This document shows positions 40,357-49,033 of a stretch of DNA of 64,000 bases, piece after piece. The stretch is from Bacteroidales bacterium. GTDB taxonomy: Bacteria > Bacteroidota > Bacteroidia > Bacteroidales > WCHB1-69. The notes below the pieces were generated by a model. The model was not told the DNA's origin, made no database searches, and saw only the letters and a list, made by a program, of their open reading frames with translations. The translations under genes were made by a program, and so were the position numbers. The DNA is taken from assembly GCA_017551725.1 (NCBI GenBank), contig JAFZKY010000047.1:1-64000 (forward strand), read 5' to 3'. Positions within the stretch are counted from its first letter, which is position 1, and every line of letters starts with the position of its first letter.

Positions 40357-40729
40357 ACTTCACAGCGATGGTTTCGATTTCCACCAAAACGCCCTTGGGC
40401 AGGTCGCGGACAGCAAAGGCGGCGCGAGCAGGCGCATTGACGAGGAAATACTGGGCATAAACCTCGTTCATGGGGGCGAAGTTGGCGATGTCGCTCAGCA
40501 GGCAGGTGGTTTTCACCACATCGTCGAACGAATAACCGGCCTCCAAGAGGATGGCGGCGATGTTCTTCATCACCTGTTCCGTCTGGGCCTTGATGCCTTC
40601 GGGCACGATGCCAGTGGCGGGGTCAACGGGGATCTGACCTGAAATAAACAACATGCCATTGGCCTCGATAGCCTGGCTGTAGGGACCGATGGCGGCGGGA
40701 GCTTTGTCGGTATGGATAACCTTTTTCAT
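40355..40729 (-). CDS. ridA: RidA family reactive-intermediate deaminase
   Basis: Hydrolyses reactive enamine/imine intermediates from PLP enzymes such as threonine dehydratase; 124 residues, trimeric. The start at 40729 ([12 protein letters not shown]) follows the candidate -7 element at 40782-40789. Family motifs: [16 protein letters not shown], and the catalytic Arg in Ala-Pro-Ala-Arg-Ala-Ala-Phe with Val-Glu-Ile-Glu at the end. It is first in a five-gene minus-strand run and divergent from guaB. Confidence 0.93.
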   Translation of the reverse strand: MKKVIHTDKAPAAIGPYSQAIEANGMLFISGQIPVDPATGIVPEGIKAQTEQVMKNIAAILLEAGYSFDDVVKTTCLLSDIANFAPMNEVYAQYFLVNAPARAAFAVRDLPKGVLVEIETIAVK

Positions 40730-40762
40730 TTGTATATGATTTTGATAATGAAACAATTGCAT

Positions 40763-40789
40763 CCCATTTGAAATGGGCTTGCAAAAATA
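40763..40789 (-). promoter_or_regulatory. ridA promoter with adjacent palindrome
   Basis: The -7 element TATTTTTG (minus) lies at 40782-40789. Immediately downstream, at the expected start of transcription, CCCATTTGAAATGGG (40763-40777) forms a 7-bp inverted repeat around a single base. It could be an operator or a leader hairpin. Confidence 0.5.
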
Positions 40790-40834
40790 ACCTTTTTTAT
40801 CGTTTTTTTCATTCGTCCGTTTGCAAAAAAATAT

Positions 40835-40842
40835 TATTTTTG
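40835..40842 (+). promoter_or_regulatory. -7 element for guaB
   Basis: TATTTTTG followed by C, 23 bases before the chosen guaB start at 40866. Confidence 0.5.
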
Positions 40843-40865
40843 CACGTAATAAAAAGTATGTTATT

Positions 40866-42344
40866 ATGTCTTTTATTACAGATAGAATTGCTCTTGACGG
40901 ACTGACGTTTGACGACGTCCTGTTGATTCCCGCCTATTCCGATGTTTTACCCAAAGAGGTCAGCCTTCAGACGCGTTTCACGCGCAACATCATGTTGAAT
41001 CTGCCGTTTGTTTCCGCCGCCATGGACACGGTGACGGAGGCCAACATGGCCATTGCCATCGCCCGCGAGGGTGGTATCGGCGTGATTCACAAGAATATGA
41101 CGATTGCCGACCAGGCACGTCAGGTGGCCTCGGTGAAAAGGGCCGAGAACGGCATGATCAACTCGCCCGTCATCATCACCGCCGACAAGACGGTGGGCGA
41201 CGCGATGCGCATTATGGCGGAATACCACATCGGCGGCATTCCCGTGGTGGACGGCCAGAACAAGCTCATCGGTATCGTCACCAACCGCGATCTCCGTTTC
41301 GAGAAAGAGTTGCGGAAGCCCATCGACCAGGTGATGACGAAGGAGAACCTCATCACCACGACGCGCAACACGGGTTTGAATGAGGCCAGCGACATCCTGC
41401 AGCAATACAAGATCGAGAAACTGCCCGTGGTGGCCGAGGACGGCACGCTTCTGGGCCTCATCACATACAAAGACATCACCAAGGCGAAGGACAAACCGTA
41501 CGCTTGCAAGGACCAGCTGGGCCGCTTGCGGGTGGCCGCCGGCGTGGGCATCACCGCCGACGCCGTGCAGCGCGCCGAGGCTCTGGTGGAGGCCGGCGTG
41601 GATGCCCTGGTGCTCGACTGCGCCCATGGACATTCCCGCAATGTCATCAACACGTTGCTGGAGATCAAAAAGCATTTCGCTGACGTGGATGTGGTGGTCG
41701 GCAACATCGCCACCGGCGAGGCCGCGCAGATGTTGGCCGACAACGGTGCCGACGCCGTGAAAGTGGGTATCGGGCCGGGTTCCATCTGCACCACGCGCGT
41801 GGTTGCTGGCGTGGGCGTGCCCCAGCTCAGCGCCGTGTATGGCGTGTATAAAGCCCTCCAGTTGTACGACATCCCGCTCATCGCCGACGGTGGCATCCGC
41901 TATTCCGGCGACATCGTGAAAGCACTGGCCGCGGGCGGCAGCTCCGTGATGTTAGGCGGATTGCTGGCCGGCGTGGAAGAGTCTCCTGGTACCACTATCC
42001 TCTTCAACGGCAGGAAGTTCAAGACTTACCGCGGCATGGGTTCCCTGGAGGCTATGCAGCACGGATCCAAAGACCGTTACATGCAGAGTGACGTGGACGA
42101 TGCCAAGAAGCTCGTGCCCGAGGGCATCGTGGGCCGCGTACCCTACAAGGGCGATCTCTATGAGGTGATTTACCAGATGGCTGGCGGTCTCCGTTCCGGT
42201 ATGGGTTACTGCGGTGCCCGCACCATCAACGACTTGCACAATGCCCGCTTCTGCCGTATCACCAACGCCGGTGTTCAGGAGAGCCATCCCCACGACATCA
42301 CCATCACCGCCGAAGCCCCCAACTATTCTTCGGAATCCAAATAG
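40866..42344 (+). CDS. guaB: Inosine-5'-monophosphate dehydrogenase
   Basis: Oxidises IMP to XMP with NAD, the committed step to GTP; 492 residues, cytoplasmic. The start at 40866 (Met-Ser-Phe-Ile-Thr-Asp-Arg-Ile-Ala) fits the family and lies downstream of the promoter; a longer reading to 40821 would begin upstream of the -7 element. Two CBS domains span about 95-215. The catalytic Cys308 is in [11 protein letters not shown], and the flap has Tyr-Arg-Gly-Met-Gly-Ser. Complete and canonical. The next gene, a universal stress protein, is 52 bases downstream. Confidence 0.96.
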   Translation: MSFITDRIALDGLTFDDVLLIPAYSDVLPKEVSLQTRFTRNIMLNLPFVSAAMDTVTEANMAIAIAREGGIGVIHKNMTIADQARQVASVKRAENGMINSPVIITADKTVGDAMRIMAEYHIGGIPVVDGQNKLIGIVTNRDLRFEKELRKPIDQVMTKENLITTTRNTGLNEASDILQQYKIEKLPVVAEDGTLLGLITYKDITKAKDKPYACKDQLGRLRVAAGVGITADAVQRAEALVEAGVDALVLDCAHGHSRNVINTLLEIKKHFADVDVVVGNIATGEAAQMLADNGADAVKVGIGPGSICTTRVVAGVGVPQLSAVYGVYKALQLYDIPLIADGGIRYSGDIVKALAAGGSSVMLGGLLAGVEESPGTTILFNGRKFKTYRGMGSLEAMQHGSKDRYMQSDVDDAKKLVPEGIVGRVPYKGDLYEVIYQMAGGLRSGMGYCGARTINDLHNARFCRITNAGVQESHPHDITITAEAPNYSSESK

Positions 42345-42396
42345 CTATGATTCACCTTTCTTTTAAAAATATATTGTAGAATTAAAATCTTCTGAT

Positions 42397-43245
42397 ATGA
42401 AAAATATTATTGTCGGTATTGACTTTTCCAACAGTGCTATGGTCGCCATGCGTCACGCCGTGGCCATCTGCCTGAAAACCAATGCCAACCTGCATTTAGT
42501 GTGGGTAAAAACCCCCAGCGTGGCTTCCAGTGCAAACGAATTTGACGAAAGCAAAACCTATATCCAGCATATTCAGGACAAAATGAATGACTGGGTGAAG
42601 CTGTGTCGTCAGGAGTCTCCTGAAACCAACATCAACAGCGTCATCTTGGAAGGGAAACCCCATGTTGAAATCAACACGTACGCCTCCAACCTGCCAGAAT
42701 CCATGATTGTGATGGGCGCACACGGTGCATCTGGTTTCGAAGAGGGCTACATTGGCAACAACGCCTACCGTATGATTAACAACTCGGAAGTGCCCGTGCT
42801 TATCATGCGTGAGAATATCCAGATTAACAGGGATTTACATAAGATTTTCGTACCCGTTGACATCAGTTTCGAGACTTTGCAGAAGATGCGCCATGCCATC
42901 TATCTGGCCAAGAGTTTCGCCGCACAGATCTATCTGTTCGGTGTGAACTACCCGAACACGGCGGAAGCGCGCCACATCATCAATGTGCAGCTGCGCAACG
43001 CTATGGAGATGTGCGACGAAGCCAACGTTCGTTACACTGCCGAAGCACACAATGTAACCAACAACGATGTCTGCAAAACCATTCTTGACTCGGCCAAAGA
43101 ACTGGATGCCAACCTGATCACCATCATGCGTGAGGAGGCTGAAACCGACTTCACGGCATCCCGCAATATGCGCCAGATTTTGAGCACCTCTCCGATGCCG
43201 CTGCTCATTATCCCCAACAAAAACGCCTTTTCTGTAGGACGTTAG
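42397..43245 (+). CDS. Universal stress protein with two Usp domains
   Basis: A 282-residue cytoplasmic protein made of two UspA folds. The first (1-140) begins Ile-Ile-Val-Gly-Ile-Asp-Phe-Ser-Asn-Ser and ends with the nucleotide-site-like Met-Gly-Ala-His-Gly-Ala-Ser-Gly-Phe and Val-Pro-Val-Leu-Ile-Met-Arg. The second (about 148-280) begins Ile-Phe-Val-Pro-Val-Asp-Ile-Ser and is more diverged, lacking the Gly-x-x-Gly motif, so only the first half may bind ATP. The role is stress physiology in general; no specific partner is indicated. It lies between guaB and the flavin reductase gene with two bases to the latter. Confidence 0.88.
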   Translation: MKNIIVGIDFSNSAMVAMRHAVAICLKTNANLHLVWVKTPSVASSANEFDESKTYIQHIQDKMNDWVKLCRQESPETNINSVILEGKPHVEINTYASNLPESMIVMGAHGASGFEEGYIGNNAYRMINNSEVPVLIMRENIQINRDLHKIFVPVDISFETLQKMRHAIYLAKSFAAQIYLFGVNYPNTAEARHIINVQLRNAMEMCDEANVRYTAEAHNVTNNDVCKTILDSAKELDANLITIMREEAETDFTASRNMRQILSTSPMPLLIIPNKNAFSVGR

Positions 43246-43247
43246 TC

Positions 43248-43823
43248 ATGAAGAAAGAGGGCAAACGGCTGCTGCGCGCGGGTAATATGCTGAACCCTTC
43301 TCCCGTGGTCATGGTTTCCTGCGGCAGCACCCTTGAAGAATACAATATTATCACCATCGCATGGACGGGTACGATTTGTTCGGACCCGCCCATGTGCTTT
43401 ATTTCGGTGCGGCCGGAGCGACATTCCTACCCTCTTATTCGGGAGAGCGGGGAGTTCGTCATCAATTTGGTCAGCCGCGAACTGGCCCCCATTGCCGACT
43501 GGTGTGGCGTGCGTTCGGGCAAGAAATTCAACAAGTTCCTGGAAACGGGCCTTACCCCCGTGCATGGCTCGCACGTCAGCGCTCCGCTCATCAAGGAGGC
43601 GCCCGTGAATATCGAGTGCAAGGTGACGCAGGTGATACCTCTCGGCTCTCACGACATGTTTCTGGCGGAGGTGGTGGCCGTACACGCCGATGAAAAGCTC
43701 TTCAATCCCAAAACCGACGCGCTGGAACTGCAGCGTGCCAACCTCGTGTCCTATTCCCACGGGCATTATTACGACTTGGGGAAAATAATTGGAAAATTTG
43801 GTTTTTCCGTGGAGAGGAAATAA
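43248..43823 (+). CDS. Flavin reductase / flavoredoxin family protein
   Basis: A 191-residue FMN-binding split-barrel protein. The N-terminal half carries Asn-Pro-Ser-Pro-Val-Val-Met-Val-Ser-Cys and Ile-Ile-Thr-Ile-Ala-Trp-Thr-Gly-Thr-Ile-Cys-Ser-Asp-Pro-Pro-Met, the family's FMN region; Phe-Val-Ile-Asn-Leu-Val and Gly-Val-Arg-Ser-Gly-Lys-Lys-Phe-Asn-Lys-Phe follow. Such proteins shuttle electrons or reduce flavins in anaerobes. The gene starts two bases after the Usp stop and precedes nif3 by 29 bases. The physiological partner is unknown. Confidence 0.85.
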   Translation: MKKEGKRLLRAGNMLNPSPVVMVSCGSTLEEYNIITIAWTGTICSDPPMCFISVRPERHSYPLIRESGEFVINLVSRELAPIADWCGVRSGKKFNKFLETGLTPVHGSHVSAPLIKEAPVNIECKVTQVIPLGSHDMFLAEVVAVHADEKLFNPKTDALELQRANLVSYSHGHYYDLGKIIGKFGFSVERK

Positions 43824-43852
43824 TCTGTTAGCATAGAAAACATAGATTGGTT

Positions 43853-44653
43853 ATGAAGATAAAAAGCATATTGGAGCATCTGGAACAACGGTTTCCGCTT
43901 TCTCTGCAAGAAGATTTTGACAACTGTGGTGTACAATGTGGCGATGTGGACCAAGAGGTCACCGGCGTGTTGGTCTGTTTTGAGATGTCGGAAAAAGTGA
44001 TAGAAGAGGCTGTGGCTATGAACGCCAATCTGGTCATTTCACACCATCCGCTGATTTTGCGGCGGGGCATCTGCAAGATAGAGCCCAAGGACAGGGTGGG
44101 CGGAATCATCTGCAAGGCTTTGGCGCACAGGATGGTGCTCTATTCCATGCACACCAACATCGACAGTGCGGAGGGTGGAGGCAACGATGCCTTCGCCGAA
44201 CGCCTCGGCCTGACGGACGTGCGCGTGCTGGTGCCCGCAGCAGGGGAACAGACCGATGGCAGTGCCCGTAACGGTCTCGGACGCATCGGCCAACTGCCAC
44301 AACCCATGCCGGAGGGAGAGTTCCTGCACTATGTCAAAGAGCGCATGGGGCTGAAAACCCTGCGTTACATCAGCGGCGGTGGCAAGACCATTAGGACCGT
44401 GGCTGTGTGCGGCGGCGGCGGCTCGTCGTTCATCGAGGATGCACTGGCCGCCGGAGCCGACGCCTACGTGACCGGCGACATCAAATACCACGATTTTTTC
44501 CGTCCCAACGGGAAAATGCTCCTCGCCGATATAGGCCATTATGAAGGGGAATACTTTATCCGTGAAATAATATATAAGGAAGTTAAGGAAAAATTTCCTA
44601 TTTTTGCAGCCGCAATTTCTAAAATGGATAAATTGGAAATTGAGTATTTATAA
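43853..44653 (+). CDS. Nif3-like dinuclear metal centre protein
   Basis: Nif3/YbgI family protein, 266 residues, hexameric toroid with two metal ions per subunit; often called GTP cyclohydrolase I type 2, but function is unsettled. The metal site is visible as Ile-Ser-His-His-Pro-Leu near 61 and the C-terminal Asp-Ile-Gly-His-Tyr-Glu-Gly-Glu near 226-233; Tyr-Val-Thr-Gly-Asp-Ile-Lys-Tyr-His-Asp is also conserved. The start at 43853 is the first ATG; a TTG two codons earlier is less likely. It is upstream of the zinc-ribbon gene, a pairing common in Bacteroidota and linked to translation or RNA metabolism only by association. Confidence 0.9.
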   Translation: MKIKSILEHLEQRFPLSLQEDFDNCGVQCGDVDQEVTGVLVCFEMSEKVIEEAVAMNANLVISHHPLILRRGICKIEPKDRVGGIICKALAHRMVLYSMHTNIDSAEGGGNDAFAERLGLTDVRVLVPAAGEQTDGSARNGLGRIGQLPQPMPEGEFLHYVKERMGLKTLRYISGGGKTIRTVAVCGGGGSSFIEDALAAGADAYVTGDIKYHDFFRPNGKMLLADIGHYEGEYFIREIIYKEVKEKFPIFAAAISKMDKLEIEYL

Positions 44654-44677
44654 AGCAATTAGTTAATCATTCAGAAT

Positions 44678-45670
44678 ATGGCCAAGAAAAAAGTTACCGA
44701 AGAAGAAAAACCGGCTAAAGTGGAAAAGACTGCCGCCGAAACCACCACCAAAAAAACCACGAAAAAGAAAGCTGCCACCCCTGTTGCGGAGCCTGATCCC
44801 GCCACACCGGAAGTGGTAGAGGTAACCCCCGCCGCTGAAGTTAAACTTGAGGACGATGTCACCGTGGAAAAAACCGCCGACGGTGTCATCGAGGTGAAAA
44901 AACACGAAGACAATCAGATTACCGCCGAGGAAATCACCATTGAACAGAAGCTGCTTTCCTTGTATAATTTGCAGCAGATTTGCACGAAAATTGACGATAT
45001 CCGCATGATCCGCGGCGAACTGCCGGAGGAAATCCGCGACAACGAGGACGAATGTGAAGGCAAACGCACCCGTATTGCCAAGTTCAATGATGAGATTCAC
45101 AACTTGAAATTGAAAATCTCCGGCGAGAACACCAAGAAAGAGGAGGCTGCCGCTGCCATCAAGAAATACGAGGAGCAGCAGAACAACGTCCGCAACAACC
45201 GCGAGTACGAATCCCTGAGCAAGGAAATCGAATACCAGAACCTTGAAATCCAGGTTTCTGAAAAGCATATCGCCAAATACAATGCCGACATTGCTGAAAA
45301 AGAAGTCCTGATCCAGGAAACTTCCGAAAAACTTGCTGAATTAGAGGAGGTTCTGAAACAGAAAAAATCCGAATTGGAAGGCATCATCGCCGATACGGAG
45401 AAGGAGGAGGCCGAATTGCTGGAAAAGGCCGAGGCCCTCAAAGCCAAGGTGGACGACCGTCTGCTGATGGCTTTCGAGCGCATCCGTAAGAACGCCCACA
45501 ACGGCTTGGCCATCGTCAAGATTGAGCGCGACGCTTGCGGCGGCTGCTTCAGCAAGATTCCGCCCCAACGTCAGCTCGACATCGCCCTGCACAAAAAAAT
45601 CATCGTGTGCGAGGCCTGCGGACGTATCTTCATCGACGACAAACTGGTTCACAGCCAGCAGGAAGCCTAA
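44678..45670 (+). CDS. Coiled-coil protein with C4-type zinc ribbon
   Basis: A 330-residue protein. The first about 85 residues are Lys-, Glu-, Thr-, Ala- and Pro-rich, with a run Lys-Lys-Thr-Thr-Lys-Lys-Lys resembling histone-like tails. Residues about 90-275 form a long coiled coil (heptads of Leu/Ile/Glu/Lys, with Leu-Arg/Arg-Gly-Glu-Leu-Pro). Two Cys-x-x-Cys pairs, Cys-Gly-Gly-Cys near 287 and Cys-Glu-Ala-Cys near 311, make the zinc ribbon. It belongs to a widespread bacterial family next to nif3; nucleic-acid binding is likely but unproven. Relatives I know lack the long basic N-terminal tail. Confidence 0.85.
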   Translation: MAKKKVTEEEKPAKVEKTAAETTTKKTTKKKAATPVAEPDPATPEVVEVTPAAEVKLEDDVTVEKTADGVIEVKKHEDNQITAEEITIEQKLLSLYNLQQICTKIDDIRMIRGELPEEIRDNEDECEGKRTRIAKFNDEIHNLKLKISGENTKKEEAAAAIKKYEEQQNNVRNNREYESLSKEIEYQNLEIQVSEKHIAKYNADIAEKEVLIQETSEKLAELEEVLKQKKSELEGIIADTEKEEAELLEKAEALKAKVDDRLLMAFERIRKNAHNGLAIVKIERDACGGCFSKIPPQRQLDIALHKKIIVCEACGRIFIDDKLVHSQQEA

Positions 45671-45688
45671 TCTTCTAATCCCTTTTTC

Positions 45689-46213
45689 ATGGACAAACAG
45701 GAACTGCGCCGGCACATCCGGCAGCTGAAGAAGGCGTGTGCCCCGGAATCCCTTGACACACAATCCTGCCATATTCTCCGGAAACTGGCCGCACATCCTG
45801 CCTTCCAACAGGCGGAAACCGTGATGCTCTACGCCTCGCTTCCCGATGAGGTGCGGACACTCGACTTCATTGAAGAATGGCGAAACAAAAAGCATATCAT
45901 CCTTCCCACCGTGGTGGGCGACGACATCATTCCGGTTGAGCTTACCCCCGACAGCCCGATGCAGGAGGGCGATTTCCACATCCTTGAACCGCAAAGCCAT
46001 CCTTACGAGGGCCCACTCGACCTCATCGTGGTGCCGGGCATGGCTTTCGACCGGCAAGGGCACCGCTTGGGACGCGGCAAAGGCTATTATGATCGTTTCC
46101 TAATAAAATATCCCGAGGTGAAAACCATCGGGATATGTTTCGATTTCCAGTTGCTGGATGAGGTTCCGGCGGAGCCCCACGACCAGCTTATAGATGAGAT
46201 AATCTCTCTTTAA
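45689..46213 (+). CDS. 5-formyltetrahydrofolate cyclo-ligase
   Basis: ATP-dependent enzyme converting 5-formyl-THF to 5,10-methenyl-THF, salvaging folate; 174 residues. The signature Met-Ala-Phe-Asp-Arg-Gln-Gly-His-Arg-Leu-Gly-Arg-Gly-Lys-Gly-Tyr-Tyr-Asp-Arg (about 115-133) contains the ATP-binding loop. The N-terminal Lys-Gln-Glu-Leu-Arg-Arg-His-Ile-Arg is typical. The length is a little under the usual 180-200. It starts 18 bases after the zinc-ribbon gene, and its stop overlaps the stop of convergent upp by four bases. Confidence 0.93.
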   Translation: MDKQELRRHIRQLKKACAPESLDTQSCHILRKLAAHPAFQQAETVMLYASLPDEVRTLDFIEEWRNKKHIILPTVVGDDIIPVELTPDSPMQEGDFHILEPQSHPYEGPLDLIVVPGMAFDRQGHRLGRGKGYYDRFLIKYPEVKTIGICFDFQLLDEVPAEPHDQLIDEIISL

Positions 46214-46875
46214 TCTGATGTTTTGATGCCGTAGGCCAAGTCGCCGGCATCGCCGAGACCGGGCACGATGTAGGAGTGCGCGGTCAGCTCTTCATCGATG
46301 GCGCCAATCCAGAGGGTGCATTTGGAGGGTTTCAGGTGATGTTGCAGATATTCAACACCTTGGCGGCTGGCGATGATGCTCACGATGTGCGTGTGTACAG
46401 GCTCGCCTTTGGTCATCAGCTCTTCGTAAGCTAACAGCATAGACTTGCCGGTGGCCAGCATGGGGTCGGCCAGGATAAGCGTCTTGTTGTCCAGTTCCGG
46501 CGCCGACATGTAGTCCACCTGAATCTCGAAGGTGCCGTCCTTGTAGTATTTGCGGAATGCGGAGATGAAGGCGTTCTCGCCGTGGTCGAAGTAGTTGAGC
46601 AGGCCCTGGTGCAGAGGCAGTCCGGCGCGCAGGATGGTAGCCAGCACGGGCTTTTCCGTCAGGCGTGGAATCTCGGCGATGCCCAGCGGGGTGGAGACCT
46701 CCTGCGGTTTGAAATTCATCGTTTTGCTGATCTCGTAGGCGAAAATCTCGCCGATACGCTCCAGATTCCGGCGAAAGCGCATACTGTCGGTCTGTACTTC
46801 AGCACTTCTGATTTCAGCAATGAACTCATCAAAAAGAGAGTTCTGGTTACCAAGGACATTCAGGTTGTTTTTCAT
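46210..46875 (-). CDS. upp: Uracil phosphoribosyltransferase
   Basis: Salvages uracil to UMP with PRPP; 221 residues. The PRPP motif is Leu-Ala-Asp-Pro-Met-Leu-Ala-Thr-Gly-Lys-Ser (about 135-145), and the C-terminal uracil-binding region reads Tyr-Ile-Val-Pro-Gly-Leu-Gly-Asp-Ala-Gly-Asp-Leu-Ala-Tyr-Gly. These match bacterial Upp. It is driven by its own promoter at 46905-46912 and faces the cyclo-ligase gene. It is a nucleotide salvage partner to guaB and purB in this window. Confidence 0.95.
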   Translation of the reverse strand: MKNNLNVLGNQNSLFDEFIAEIRSAEVQTDSMRFRRNLERIGEIFAYEISKTMNFKPQEVSTPLGIAEIPRLTEKPVLATILRAGLPLHQGLLNYFDHGENAFISAFRKYYKDGTFEIQVDYMSAPELDNKTLILADPMLATGKSMLLAYEELMTKGEPVHTHIVSIIASRQGVEYLQHHLKPSKCTLWIGAIDEELTAHSYIVPGLGDAGDLAYGIKTSD

Positions 46876-46904
46876 CGTAGTGGGTTTTTCAACGTTTGTC
46901 GGGG

Positions 46905-46912
46905 CAAAGATA
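46905..46912 (-). promoter_or_regulatory. -7 element for upp
   Basis: The minus strand reads TATCTTTG followed by C, 29 bases before the upp start. It sits just downstream of the stop of the 46919-48943 gene. Confidence 0.55.
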
Positions 46913-46918
46913 GTGAAT

Positions 46919-48943
46919 TTATAAATACTTTCCCATATAATCCAACTTTACACCGCTGAGTGTGGCAAGGAAACTGTAAACCCGATGGATGTTTTTTCCG
47001 GCCACATTAGTGAAATGGCCTTTGAACCCCTGATTCGTTTTCCGCTCAATCATCCATTGTGCCCCATCAAACATGTTAACATAATAACTGTGGGGACGTT
47101 CGTCAAGATGTACCTCCTCAAAATATTGCAGAAATTGCTCATATTGGGCTGTTGTCATTTTACGATGTCCTTCCTTTAGCACGTATGTAAAATCTCCTTC
47201 ATTCTTGGAATTGATTTTTCTTGAAAGTATTTTCCAATAAAGCGTCACATTCCGTTTGTTTTTCATTATACGAAAGGAAACAGGTGGATGAAATGATGGA
47301 AAAAAAGAAAAACGGAAAATAGCCTCATCCTCTTGCAGGGTATCGTTGAAAATGATTGGCTCATGCATTCTGGTTAGTTCTTCGGAAAGATATTTTACCC
47401 ACCAAAAAGAATGCCAGGCATTCATATACATATAATAGTCTTTGGTTGAATCCAATTGTCCATCTTCGGGCCAGTTAATGAGGTAAGAATGGGGGAAATG
47501 CACTCCATCCACCGTATCAAAAGGCAATTCAGCCAAAAGGTTGTGTGCTCTGTGCAGGTATTGTTCTAATTGCAATATGGGCATGTAGATTTGAGTCATG
47601 GTTGTTGCATCAGGATTCAATTCCAATGCTTTATAGAAGTACTTCAAGGCACTGTCGCCGGGTTGGGCAACCACAGATGTGCGGTCATGATAGTTTGCCC
47701 AGTCGTCTTCCTGATAGTGTGAAGAATCCCATGCGGAGAGAGGTTCTGGGGCTTCATGTTCAAAAACAAATTCCCAATAGTAGTGTTTTGCCAACCAAAG
47801 GGTGGCTTCTAGGTCAAAAGGATTTTGGAGGGTTTTCCTATGAAAAGATTCAATGCTCTTCCAACGACTTTTGTCGCGCTGCGTTTCCAAAATGGGATTT
47901 CCGTATTTCGGGCGGATGTCCTCAGGCAGGACAAATTTATAATTCACGTAAACGTAACAACGGATTTTTTTCCCGTCTTTGGTGGCTGGATTCCATTTGG
48001 GCATGGTTTTCACAACCCGCATGAGTTCATCTTCAAAACCGTAGTCGCTTTTTGAACTGTATATGTCGAATGTCGGGAGAAGTGAGCCGTCTTTTTCTAC
48101 AATCAATTTCACTCGTGCATTGAATTCTTCCATATCCCGCAGTGCATCAGGCGGATACTGAATCGATTTTTGTAGAAATGCAGCACAAGCTTCCTCCCCG
48201 CCAGGAAAGGTGGGAACTATAATGTTGTTTCTGTCATTGGCAAAATGTATCACCATATCCACATAGTCGGTGTCAACAAGCGAAACCAGCAGTTTTGTCA
48301 CACGATCCTCTTTTTTTCCGTCAGGACATTCCGTGTAATATGAAATGCTGTTCCGATTATCCTTAAATTCCAAAATATATGGGGTTTGGAATCCGCTACA
48401 GGGCCTACAGTGTGGAAAATGTATGAAATCAATGTCTGTTAAAATCTTTTGAATCTGTTGCCATTCTGTTAAGGTCAATTGTCGGCTACCTGAGTCTAAA
48501 ACACCTTTTTCCCATTCATTGCTGTGGTAATAGTTTTCGGTTACATCCACGTATCCCGTGTCACTCATTGCCAAATGGGTAATGTGTTGAACATACCCTC
48601 TCAAAGCCGTTCCCTTCTGCCAGGTCAACAGGATTTGGTCGCCTTTTTGCTGGACTTGGATAAACAGCGGGTGTGCAAATTTCGGGATGTAGTTCAAGCG
48701 GAGAATGGTCTCACCCTTGTTTAGGGTAATGTCGCGAAGCGGCTTGATATCAGCCAGGCGCATATAGAAGACCACCTCCCCGACGGCGTCATTTTCATCT
48801 GAAAACTCTTTGTCATCGTAGAAATAATTCTTCGGAAAATAGTCTTCGAAATTCCAGCGGGCTCTGTGTTGCTGGGCAGACAGCGGCAGCGCTGCCAGTA
48901 GGCAAAGCAGGGCGGTGACAATATGTAAGTATTTTATTTTCAT
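46919..48943 (-). CDS. Secreted protein with an internal TonB-C-like domain
   Basis: A 674-residue exported protein; the start at 48943 begins a signal peptide (Met-Lys-Ile-Lys then a Leu-rich core, Pro-Leu-Ser-Ala-Gln). Residues about 245-336 match the TonB C-terminal domain: Phe-Pro-Gly-Gly-Glu-Glu-Ala, Leu-Ile-Val-Glu-Lys-Asp-Gly-Ser-Leu, then Met-Arg-Val-Val-Lys-Thr-Met-Pro-Lys-Trp-Asn-Pro. A TonB proper has an N-terminal membrane anchor and Pro-rich spacer; neither is seen, so this is a periplasmic or surface use of the fold. A Cys-Arg-Pro-Cys pair lies near residue 175. The rest is unknown. A 7-mer array separates it from purB. Confidence 0.75.
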   Translation of the reverse strand: MKIKYLHIVTALLCLLAALPLSAQQHRARWNFEDYFPKNYFYDDKEFSDENDAVGEVVFYMRLADIKPLRDITLNKGETILRLNYIPKFAHPLFIQVQQKGDQILLTWQKGTALRGYVQHITHLAMSDTGYVDVTENYYHSNEWEKGVLDSGSRQLTLTEWQQIQKILTDIDFIHFPHCRPCSGFQTPYILEFKDNRNSISYYTECPDGKKEDRVTKLLVSLVDTDYVDMVIHFANDRNNIIVPTFPGGEEACAAFLQKSIQYPPDALRDMEEFNARVKLIVEKDGSLLPTFDIYSSKSDYGFEDELMRVVKTMPKWNPATKDGKKIRCYVYVNYKFVLPEDIRPKYGNPILETQRDKSRWKSIESFHRKTLQNPFDLEATLWLAKHYYWEFVFEHEAPEPLSAWDSSHYQEDDWANYHDRTSVVAQPGDSALKYFYKALELNPDATTMTQIYMPILQLEQYLHRAHNLLAELPFDTVDGVHFPHSYLINWPEDGQLDSTKDYYMYMNAWHSFWWVKYLSEELTRMHEPIIFNDTLQEDEAIFRFSFFPSFHPPVSFRIMKNKRNVTLYWKILSRKINSKNEGDFTYVLKEGHRKMTTAQYEQFLQYFEEVHLDERPHSYYVNMFDGAQWMIERKTNQGFKGHFTNVAGKNIHRVYSFLATLSGVKLDYMGKYL

Positions 48944-48991
48944 GATGGTTAACGTTTTGTTCTTTTTCAGATTTTGCAAAAAACAGAATCC

Positions 48992-49033
48992 CTAACAGCT
49001 AATGGCCAACAGCCAATAGCTAACGGCTAATCT
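48992..49033. repeat. Degenerate 7-mer array after purB
   Basis: Six in-phase 7-mers on plus: CTAACAG, CTAATGG, CCAACAG, CCAATAG, CTAACGG, CTAATCT (consensus CYAAYRG). The last unit contains the purB stop codon at 49027-49029. On minus the array begins TAGCCGTTAGC, as does the ridA/ABC-F array. Confidence 0.65.
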
